Origin: Acanthaster planci
Taxonomy: Eukaryota; Echinodermata; Asteroidea; Valvatida; Acanthasteridae
DNA: 56,154 nt
Direction of reading: 5' to 3'
Assembly (NCBI RefSeq): GCF_001949145.1
Contig: NW_019091355.1
Location: forward strand, 2,405,443 to 2,461,596
Below are positions 36,910 through 47,027 of the stretch, piece after piece. Position numbers and translations under genes: made by a program. The notes under the pieces were generated by a model. The model was not told where the DNA came from. It was given only the letters and a program-made list of their open reading frames with translations, and did no database searches. How positions within the stretch are numbered: the stretch's first letter is position 1; every line of letters begins with the position of its first letter.

Positions 36910-38550
36910 TATAACACAATTTTTTTCGCCATGCCTAAGTATTCTACGGGAAGTCGTGTTCATTCTACAGCAACCTCCACGGTCCCCAGACCTCCAGAAG
37001 ACGTAGCTGTCGACATTTTGGCCATTGCAGCCAGAGAGATTGAGCGGCAGCTGAATACGCGCGAGTCGGTCACGTCCAAGGCCCGGGGCGGATCGCCAGG
37101 AGAGTGCCCAGCTGCGCCAGTCCCGTCGTAGGTGGTAGCTCTAATAGGTCAGTCGGTCGCTGTGCCCTGGCCCAAATCAAGACCTACCGGCAATGGCAGC
37201 CTCCTCCAATCCTTCGCCGGCGTCTTCTTCTATTACTACACCAAGGCTCCAAGGTAACTCGGCTGGTTCTGTCACGCCGTCTTCGGCTGGTAACACTAAT
37301 CCACCGGTTTTTCACGCTCCTTCTTGGCCTCTGGCGGCTCAGTGGGGTGCACCATATTTGTGGGGCCAAGGGGCGTGGAATTCTTTTTCCCTGTATCCTT
37401 CGACAGCATTTGGTCAGCCTGTGCCATCCTTGCCTTCAGGGCCTGTTCTTCCCTACATGTTTGATCCTTGGGGATTTCCTCTGGCTAAGCCTCCGCCTGT
37501 GGCTTCGCAAGGTGCAAACTTTAATTTTTCCGCCACTCCATCCAGCGCTTATGTCGGTACATCCAGGAACTTCGGCGTTTGTAGCAGTAACACTACTGTA
37601 CCGATACAGCTGCAGCCCTTCTGACGTATAGCGGCAGTACGGTGTCGACGAGGCGTCGGCCATTACTGACATTTAAGATGTCCTCACATGCTGTGTGGCA
37701 TATCAAGTGGTGTGAAGTTTCGTGACCCTTACAAGAAGGATTCAGGTATTCCTCTCTCTGGTAATGTTATTTCTTGGTGGCAGGATCTTAGATCTCATAA
37801 ATTGTCTCGTGGCGGATTAAAAGACGAGCTCAGTGTTTTTGCAGTTTCAGAGGGGCAAGAACAGATATGTCGCTCCCCCTGAGCTTCCGATTGGCCTCAA
37901 GAAGGTTTCCAAACGGGCTGATTCATCTCTGGTATCTATTGATGATAAGATGAAGATTCCTCATAGTCATTTATTAAAGTTAGCTCTTCCTAGGCTCCAC
38001 GGTTTACTCGGCGTCTCATCCCTGGCAGTTCGCGACTAGTACCCTCGACCTACGTATCTAGTCTTCATGTAGGCCTACCTGTAGATAATGATATATTGAT
38101 TAGCCTTTTTTAAAGTAAGGGTTTTTATGTTTTTCTGTTTCTTGGGTTTTAATGAATTGTTTTTGATCTCTGTTTTCCTTTTAGCTACATGTGTTACAAT
38201 TTTTATGGGGGGTCGTAATTTTTTCTGTTCTGTGAGGCATGTCAGTAGTTTTTGTTGCTCTTTTTAACGCACTTTTCGTTAGCAATAATTTGTCAAGTCT
38301 TGCTTTTGTGATGTTTTCGGTGAGTTTTTTTAGCTTTTTTTCTGCTGTTCGGTGACGCATGCCCATGACATTTTTAGTTGTTTATATTTGACATTTTTTG
38401 TTCTCAGTTCTTCTTTTTGTAATTGCAACGCTGGTTGATTGTAAAGCGCCTGGGAGCATTGATTTTAAACGGATTAGGCGGTACATAAATCGACATTATG
38501 GTGGGCTTTTCAGCCCAGCAGGTTGCCAATGCAATGTAAACTTCGTCCAA
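36910..38550 (+). mobile_element. Unidentified insertion, possibly a degenerate retroelement
   Basis: This block separates the D and E repeat units and has no counterpart in the other spacers. It is richer in GC than its flanks up to about 37.7 kb, then becomes T-rich. It holds overlapping short plus-strand ORFs: 36886-37131 (81 aa), 37193-37624 (143 aa, rich in Pro, Ser and Trp), 37688-37882 and 37833-38039. Their sequence looks like one longer protein-coding region broken by frameshifts, for example the 37688 and 37833 ORFs overlap in different frames. No reverse transcriptase, integrase or transposase motif was recognised and no terminal repeats were found. The class is therefore open: it could be gag-like retroelement debris or a host gene fragment. 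Confidence 0.4.
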
Positions 38551-39356
38551 CCTGGGCTAACGGAGGGCTATATGGATATATGTGTGACACCTAGTGATGC
38601 CATGGATTACACAGCGAGAAAGTTGGGCTTATCACCTTGCGCTATCAGTTTAATACAAAGCATCCAACTGACGACAAAATTCACCTTAGAGAGCTCAGTT
38701 TCATGAAGTCAGAAAACACAGAAGGCCTTCAAGTAATCACGCATGAGAAATATGATTTCCCAACCAACGCACGACACTCAGACTAGGACGAGTGTAACGT
38801 TAGGGCGAATTAGGCACTCAGACCATAGAGGAGTGAAGAGAACCAGATGATAAACCAGGCACAGGCTCATATGTCTCGTCCGTGTTATTTACACAACTGT
38901 TCCCTTTATCCTTGGATATGTCACATGGCAGTAATTTTTCAATCAGCAGCAGAGAACTTTGAAAAATTCTCCCATCACGCTTGCTCGCAGTTTGTCGCTC
39001 GCGCTACATGCATCAAAAGAGGTCAGGGGTTGGAGGTCGAGTTTTATAGACTGGTGCACGGAAATCGAAACTGGAAACTGGACTTATTACATGTGCAAGT
39101 CTGTTCATGTACTGTACACGTACATGTACATTGTTATGTACATGTACATGTCATGTGTATAGTACAGCGTAATGTTCATGTACAGTACACGGTTCATGTA
39201 CATGTAATTACGTAACTATATGTACATAATGTACTCGAGTCGCCTGATGGGGCGTCGCAGTTGCGAAAGCATGATGATGCCACTACGAGTGCACTACTGG
39301 AGGTTTTGTCTGTAGGTACATTCATCTTCGAGCAACGCAGGTGCAAACTGAAAAAA
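38551..39356 (+). promoter_or_regulatory. Upstream region of gene E (type 2 promoter region)
   Basis: 38570-38800 matches 30300-30540 upstream of D, and 38890-39060 matches the C/D block. AGGTCA (39020-39025) and AGGTCG (39034-39039) are separated by eight bases instead of one, followed by 'gttttatagactgg'. A palindromic TACATGTA-rich stretch lies between this block and the ATG. Confidence 0.45.
39090..39235. repeat. Palindromic TACATGTA-rich low-complexity stretch
   Basis: Many overlapping copies of 'tacatgtac', 'tgtacatg' and 'gtacagtacac' occur within 145 bp, each self-complementary. Nothing equivalent lies at this site upstream of C or D, so it expanded in E's leader after duplication. 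Confidence 0.6.
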
Positions 39357-42300
39357 ATGCAAATCATTGGAGACCTTTACCTGAACGTGACCACGCTCTT
39401 GGTGGGTGTAGGAACCCTGGTTGCCTACGCACTGTACAGAAGCACCAGGCGGCCCGCAGGTTTCCCGCCCGGGCCAGCCGCACTACCGCTTGTCGGAAAT
39501 ATTCCTCGTAAGTTCCCACTTTTTAACACGTCATACTTGCATGTGATGATGTAGGACTAGTTAGCTTGGATTTATATCAGGAGTATTCCTGATTTGAGGA
39601 TTTCACCTTCAGGATTTTCTTGATTTTCAGGATTTTTCAAACAATTTTGTTTAAATGCCAAAACTTTATAATTGCAGTATTTATCAGTAACTTGTAAGGT
39701 GTTTTTTACATGAAAGTTGATAGAGAGCCCTAGGCCAACACATGGAGTGGGGATTTCAACATGGAGGTAGGAAAAGGAGTGCCTTTAAGCAGGCACAAAC
39801 ATGTTGGGCCTTAAAGTTAAAACCTTTTGTGATTGTTTCATTTATAGGCGTAGTTCATTTTCGTCCAATCTCCTTTCCCCTGATGTAACTCATTTGTCAC
39901 TTTGGGGTCAAACAGGCACATACACTTGGTATCCTAACATTATGGGGCAGCGCGGACATCCGGGATTCTTGCAAAATGACAAGACTGTGGCAACAGTGAC
40001 GAACGCACGCACCATCCAGTCCAAGGATCAGGGTACATTGTCTTTTCTTTGATCAGACAAATGCGTACACTCGTTGCAGTTGTTTTCATCGGCGCGGTGT
40101 GGTTGCTACCTGATATTTTGTGGAACTCCTGGATGTCCGTGCTGCCCCATACATTGTGCTTCAGATGCACATCTACCCATGGTAAATCCACCCGGTACCC
40201 GGCTTTCCTTTAATGAAAATGGTAACATAAAAAAGTGGGACCCACCAGTAGTGCTCGAAAAACAAATTTTATCTTCAGTTTAATTTTCACTTATCCTTTT
40301 TTCCATTTTTAGAGTTGTATTTTGCAAAATCCCCCCTACAAGTCTTCAAAGAGCTGTGGCAGAAATACGGAGCAGTGTACTCCTTGAAGTTTGCCACCGC
40401 CAATTTCGTCGTGCTGAACACTATTGATGTGGTCAAAGAGGCATTAATCAAGAAAGCTGCGGTGTTTGCTGGACGTCCTAAGTCATACTCAAGTTAGTCC
40501 ATTGGGAAAAAAGCTGTCGAAACTCCATGCAGTAGTTTTAAGTTTCTTATTTAGTTATCCACCAAAATGCAAAGACTTTGAAAAAGTTATATTTTGCACA
40601 TGTACGTATTCTTCGATGAAAATAAAAACATTGTCTGTAGAATTTTCTCAAATATTGCACATTTTTCCAGGATTGCTTAGTATTCGCGTGGGAATCTTAA
40701 AGAATTGTTGGCCTAGTATGATAGTGGGTATGGGTAGTGTTTGGGAGTTAGCAAGATCATTCAACACAGAAGTTGTCAAGCCCTCAGGCGTTGATTTTTT
40801 CCATTATAGAAAGTATAATCTAGTTTGATACTTTATTTTATTTTTCCTTTGGTTATGCAACATCTTGTGCTTTATTTCTCTGATTCTAGTTGGATTGCTC
40901 ACCGATGGATTCAAGGATATTGCCTTCTCAACCTATGGCCCCCAGTGGCGTTACCAACGCAAACTTGGCCACACTGCCATCAGGTATTACTAAGAATTTA
41001 TGAGAAATGAGGTTTCTCAGTCCATATCTCTGTAAGTTTGAATTTTGCACAGTGGCATAAGGTTAATGTGAAGATAATGCTACTTTTTTGCAACATAATG
41101 CACAGCTGCAGAAAAGAGACCAAATAAAGTAGTGGTATTCAAAACAAAAGCCACATGAAAAATTACCTCATCATGTTACAAAAGGTTTTTGAAAATGTTA
41201 TTTCATGATATGGTGGTGGTCTGCGTAATTGATAAATGAGAATGCATGTAGTTACAAGTTAATTGATCTTTGCTTCCTTTGTTAAGAAACAGATTTTCTC
41301 AAAAAGAATTACAGAAGAATGGGCCCCGATTGTTCATTTTAAGAAAGTGTAAAAGGCAAGTGAACTTTCAAATTTCGCTGAATTCTGCACATAACTTTAC
41401 CTTTTTTGAAATCGGGAATACATTTAATGGCAGGCACTTTACACAGGAGGGGCGTTTCGAGCCAATTGTTTTCAGCGTCACCCCAGGAATTGCCCAAATT
41501 CTGGATGAAATGGGAGACAAGCCATTTGCTCCCAAATGGACGATTGGCCGGATAGTGTACAATGTCTTGGCTACCCTGTGCTTTGCCAAAACGTGAGTAT
41601 AATGTATTTCTGGCAATTTACAACGGCAACAGCATGAACAGACAGAGATCATACAATGTCATAACAGTCATATGTTACTGTCATGTGACCTTAAGCACAG
41701 CCATCAACATATGCTCATTTTTATTCTGTACATTTTGAAGTTGCTACCAACTTAAGGTTTAAGTCTGAATCTCATCTTGGCATTGATCAGGTACGAATTC
41801 AACGATCCCGACTTACTGAACTGGATTGATCTCAACACCGAGTTCACCAAAGTTTTTGGTGGCGGTATACCTGGGGATTTCATGACCATTTTCCAGTACA
41901 TCCCAACTCCGACTGATACAAAGTTCAGGCATCTCCTGAAGCGCGTAAAGCAAATGTACCAAGAGGAGTTTCAGAGACACCGTCAAACCTTCGACCCAGG
42001 TAAAGTTCACTCGATCAAAGACCACAGGTAATTGAGTTGATCATTTCATTGCTTGAGTCTGGATTTGTTTCAGGAATGGCTTGCTTCGTTATATTTTTCA
42101 TAGACACTATGATGTTGGTACAAATATCCTGGTCAGCTATCAAAGTGTTGTTTTTCGTCAGAGAAAATTCCTAATCAGGCTTTGAGTTTGTCTATTCAGG
42201 CTTTGAGTTTGTCTATTTTTTACCTCAAATAAAAAGGGATTATAGACACCATGTCTCACTTGCCGGCCGTAAACATGTTAATTGGTAGCATGCTCAACAT

Positions 42301-44614
42301 TTGTGCAAACTTGGTTTTCTTGGGTATTCTGCAGAATATGCACATTTGCTGGTAACATTCATTTCATGTGCCCCGACCTATGTACTATGTACAGAATTGG
42401 GTTTACGTGAATGCATAGTCGGGTTGGCGTAGTGATTCTTTCCTCACCTTCCACCTCTGTGGTACGGGTTCGATTCCCAGCTCCATCCACAGGTGGCTTG
42501 AATGTTCAGTCCCTATTGTACTTGCTTCTCATTTTTTCTACAGATTTATGCCAGCTTGCCAGGTACAGTGCCTAGGATGCATTTGAGGAATCCTTGGTGT
42601 CATTACCACAAATCAATCATAATAATTTTATGATGTCATCAGAGTAGAGTGTACGTAAATGTTCAGGTTGCATGCACTTGCCAAACTAAGAAGCTGGTTG
42701 CATGTTCTGTCTTATCTCTTCATGTTTTAAACATCACCTTATGGATATTGTGTGTGTAAGCAAACCACTTTTTTTTCATCTGTAGAAAACATCCGTGACT
42801 TTGTGGACTCCTTACTGCTGACCCAGAAGGAGAACATTGAAGCAGGAGAGGAGGGAGCCGACTGTCTGACAGACACGCACCTGGTCCAGACGGTGATGGA
42901 CATTTTTGGAGGTACATGCTTAAATCCACGAAGAGCCAGGTTTTTTATTACAACCCCCCCGTCCCCTTCAAGATTTCAGACTGTTCATTTGGAATCTTAG
43001 AATGGTTGTAAAGGCAACCATCATGAGTGTATATGTGAAGTTGCAGTTCAACCTAGTGTAAAGTGTATGTTGTGAGAGTCTTTATAATTCACATTGTCAT
43101 ACAATTTTTGGCTGACCTGTCCTTGTAAAGTTGACATTTCATGACAATGATGAGAATAGTACATGTATGTGCAATTTCTCATAAACGTAGTGTTGAAATG
43201 ACCATAAGACATCATTAAAAAAGCGCCCAGAGTCTCTGCATGAAACACAATAATAACATTCATTCCAATGATATCAGAGACAGTGACAAGGAGCCAGATT
43301 CTCACCTGGTCCCAACTCCCTTGATATAAATCCTGATCCAGTTGTCATTCATCTATTTAATAAGGAATCCGGTTGGGCATATCTTAATCTATCTTTTTCA
43401 ATCTCATAGCGGGAACAGACACCACTATTATCACCCTCCACTGGGCTGTCCTCCTCATGACTGAGTATCCCGAACTCCAGGAAAAGGTTGCTATGGAAAT
43501 TGATGAGGTCATAGGTCATGACAGGATGCCCTCATTGACCGATAGGGGCTCTTTGCCGTTTACTGAAGCCACCCTTCTGGAGATATTTCGGTATGGCCCC
43601 GTGGCACCACTTGGCGTTCCGCATTCTGTGATGGAAGACACAACACTGTGTATGTATTGCCTATTCACTCAATGCATGAAGAGCCAAACGACTATCAAGA
43701 CAATTCATATTGATACCATGAAACCCCTCTTCCGTGGTTCCTGGTCATGTCACTGGCAAGAAACTCCAATTAGAAAAGTCAAGAACAATTCCCAACAAAC
43801 CACTTGAAAACTCGCACTCCAAGCCCAAACTACAGTCAAGTACTTGACCGTTAAAAGCAGGCTGCCGTGATCCTTCTGAAGTCTTTTTCTTCCTCATCCA
43901 GGTGGATACAAACTCCCAAAGAAAACCACTGTGATGATCAACCATATGGCTCTTCACTTCAGCCCAGCTGAGTGGGAAGAGCCGGACAAGTTTAAACCAG
44001 GTAAGGTAACACAAGAGTAAGTCTTTGCACATGTCTTGCTCATAATTATTTTACATAAGAGCAGCAGCACCACCACACCACATTGTCACAATCACATCAT
44101 TTTTTGTGACTGCAATTCAAGTCTAGTCATGAGCATTTCCTCACAAGTCAGGTTTCGAGTCGATTTTTCTTGTGTCGAGTCCTGTTTTGAGTCTTTTCGT
44201 TCCCTTACTCAAGTCACAACATCATTCCTCCCCTTTTTCAAGTCTGTCTGGAGTCATAATTTACATGGTACTTGTGTGTTTGCTCTAATGCCCTTTTTGA
44301 ACCTGTTACATTTTTAAATATTGTGTGATACATCTTTTCTTTCAATTTTAGAACGTTTTCTGAACGAAGACGGCCAGCTCCCTGCCAAGCTTCCAGAGAG
44401 CCTCCTCCCTTTTGGGACTGGACGCCGTGTCTGCCTCGGCGAGGACTTCGCTAAGAAGGAAGTCTTTCTGCTCTTCACCTGGCTCTTCAGCCGGTACACT
44501 TTCTACAAAGTACCAGGCAAAGAGGAGGAAACCGTGCTGAGATTGAACAAGGAACTGGCGTTTGCTTACCAGCTCTATGATGATATCGAGGTCTGCGTTA
44601 AAAAACGCCTCTAG
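39357..44614 (+). CDS. Clan-2 cytochrome P450, CYP17/CYP1-like (gene E)
   Basis: Nine exons: 39357-39507, 40313-40492, 40890-40983, 41434-41592, 41791-41999, 42786-42911, 43410-43649, 43902-44000 and 44352-44614. All 506 codons are open. Motifs are hinge FPPGP, I-helix AGTDTT (Asp in place of Glu, still acidic), EIFR, PERF and [10 protein letters not shown] (Cys447). Exon 4 is divergent, with HFTQEGRFEPIV where others have [12 protein letters not shown], and exon 6 has DCLTD for DRLTD. These changes fall outside the heme and I-helix signatures. Introns and flanks are closest to D. Within exons 7 and 9, blocks instead match A and B, so the gene is a mosaic. Expected to be a working ER monooxygenase. 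Confidence 0.92.
42413..42622 (+). repeat. tRNA-derived SINE in intron 5 of gene E
   Basis: Box A-like 'gggttggcgtagtgattc' and box B GGGTTCGATTCCC (42466-42478) are both kept. The middle of the body is shortened relative to the C and D copies. It sits at the same intron site as those two. Confidence 0.7.
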
Positions 44615-46239
44615 TATAAATCGCCTTGAGAAAATAGGTACAGTCGTGCATTGTATCAAAAGTTTAGATGGTTTTCACAGTCTTGAGTTGGATTTCTATT
44701 GTAAACCTTGACGATAGAGTTAATGTTAGGCATCCTGCCTTACTGTCAGCTGCATACCACGTAAAGTTGCGTTTAGCACCTCTCAGTGTGTTGATAAAGT
44801 GTCGTTGGTATCCCCATTAAACTCTAATGCGAACACTCTTGAGTGAAATATCTAGAGATCTGACTACAAATGTTCCCTATTCAGAAATATGATTAATCTG
44901 GATTAATGATTGAAGTCTTTGTGAATCAGGAGTAACTTTTTAAATGACGCTGTTATTTTTTATGCCCTTTGAAAGGCAGTTTTACAATGTACCACTGGTT
45001 AAGTGCCTATTAAAATAGTAGCTTGTGAGAAATAACCATTTACCTAATAAAATTATGAAGCTTATATTTTGATTATATTATACATAATGTATGAATATAT
45101 GAGATATACATGTATTTATGCAGGTAGTTAGTCGAGAGATTCAAACACATAGCAAGTATTTCGCTGATTCTGTCTTTCGAAATGATTACTCTGGTGAAAA
45201 TAAGAAATATGCATCTGATCCAAGAAGTATAGTGTCAAAATTCTGTACTCTGTGATTTGAAACGTAATAATTATCTGACCTTATCTTTGTCAAGTTTTGC
45301 CTCTCTGACAATGTAATCATTTTTACCAGTTTGTATCATTTTTATATCGTATATTTTTACACGTGCATTGCAAACAGTGTAGTTACTGAAGTTTGTTGTT
45401 GGTTACGATCAAAAGACAATGTAACCATTTGATTTGTAAACTGTTCAAACATTTTTGTTAAATTGTATGGTGACAGAACATCGATATCCTGTAAGTTTAA
45501 CTGTTTGATTGGTGTAAATGTATATGTTGATAGATGACTTACAGAAATCTATTTTGTCTAATTGTAAAGGTAAAACTTAACTGAACGACAGATGTCTCTA
45601 GGAATGAAGCATTTCTTTCCTCAGAAGGCTCACATAAGCTGATGTTAACATAATAAACGTTAAAATCAATTGTATTCGTAAGAGTATGTTATTCAGGAAT
45701 TAAAGCCAGCGACGCAGAACTGCCAACATTGAGTATGTGTTGAGCACATAGCCATTGTATACGATTGGAAGATGAAGTTTGAGTTTCAGACACCCTCATA
45801 TTAAGTAAACACGAGTAGATCCAGTCGGAAAGGCGATGGGCGTCATGGCTCCTCTGAAAGGGAACAAGCATTTTTATTTTTTAAAGGAGAAAGTCTTTAA
45901 GCCCTAATTTTATCTTTTTCATTTCCCTTCCAAAAGCCTGTAAGAAGCCCCCAAATGTAGCCTCGCTACTGAAACGCCATAAGAGTTTTTTTTAAAAAGT
46001 TGAAACACGTAGAGTGCCTTCTACATCAATTGGTATCATCCCTTTAGCTAAATTTGGCGTTCTTTGCTAACGCTACTAAAGCATTCACTTGAGAAAGTAA
46101 GCCACAGGGAGTTTTTGTTTGTTTTTTGTTGTCTTTCCATGGCATCTGTGTCAAAAATACGGCCACTGTTATTGGCAACATTCACAAGTAAACAACTGCT
46201 CTGTTATACAAAACTTCTAAACGCTGCACAGTGTAAAAG
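44615..46239. other. 3' flank of gene E
   Basis: Matches gene D's 3' flank up to about 45764; AATAAA at 45046-45051 is a possible poly(A) signal. From 45.77 to 46.24 kb it is unique AT-rich spacer. No gene was recognised on either strand. Confidence 0.5.
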
Positions 46240-46300
46240 TTAACCCTTTAACCCTCCTCAATCCTCCAACAGGTGAAGGATTGAGGAGGGTTAGGGTTAA
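46240..46300. repeat. Near-perfect hairpin
   Basis: The left arm 'accctcctcaatcct' pairs fully with the right arm 'aggattgaggagggt' across a loop of about 9 bases. The outer 'ttaaccct' and 'agggttaa' ends also pair, with a few unpaired bases between. It is not followed by a gene on either side for several hundred bases. Confidence 0.75.
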
Positions 46301-46451
46301 GCCCATCATGGAGCTTGGCCAAACCTTTTCTATACGAACGAAACAAAGGAGCCCCGCTTACGTAGTCTGTTTATAGAAGCTGATACTCTGAAACGTACTT
46401 TAAATTTCAACGCAACATGGAACTGGGTCACGGACAAATTTGCGTGCAGTT

Positions 46452-46539
46452 ATCCGTGACGTAACATGTACATGCACGTGCATCTGTGACGTACATGTAC
46501 ATGCACGTGCATCTGTGACGTATATGTATGTAGCTGCAC
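46452..46539. repeat. Three tandem 29-30 bp units with CRE-like and E-box words
   Basis: Units run 46452-46481, 46482-46510 and 46511-46539. Each holds TGACGT, a CRE half site. The first two also hold CACGTG next to a palindromic 'acatgtacatg', and the third is degraded. They lie about 500 bp before the ATG of gene F. A role in its control is possible but is only inferred. Confidence 0.6.
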
Positions 46540-47027
46540 ATTGTTATGCTTGCCCTTGTTGAAGAATTCGAAGGGAAGTGTTTAACTTGGTCATTCGTGC
46601 CCCTCCCCTCCGGCGAAACGATTTTCAAAGTGGGGGGGAACCAGTTGTTAGACCAGGCCTATAAGTATAATTAAAAGTATTTGAGAAAAAAGCTATTAAA
46701 TAGGCCGATCCATTTAGCCCCATTCTATAAGGCCCTGCAAAAAGTGCGGGGGAGCCATTCCCCCAGCCGAAAAAGCGGGGACGTACCACAGTCCCCCTAC
46801 CCCCCTGCTTCCGTCACCAGTGCCTCCCCTTCACTGTGCACCGTACCGCCGCGCCCAAAGGTTGGTTGTCTGATTTTTGTAACCACGACTGACCTCTTGA
46901 CCAAGGTGAATCTGTATTGTTGGGCTGTCTGCACAATTGGCCGTCAGCTGCCACCATACACTAGGCGCACCAAGTGTGGCGTGCATAATAATATATTGGT
47001 TGACCTTGCGACAGAAGCAGCAATAAA
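46540..47027 (+). promoter_or_regulatory. Upstream region of gene F
   Basis: Includes a G- and C-run-rich part (46740-46860). It shares no evident similarity with the upstream blocks of A/B or C/D/E. No clear TATA box was found. The coding start is set by similarity to the other copies. Confidence 0.35.

Noticed and set aside
37104-37631. 175-codon ORF in the D/E spacer as a separate gene
   Set aside because: It overlaps the 143-codon ORF in another frame and is rich in Leu and Arg as expected for an out-of-frame reading of Pro/Ser-rich coding sequence. Only one of them can be the real remnant.
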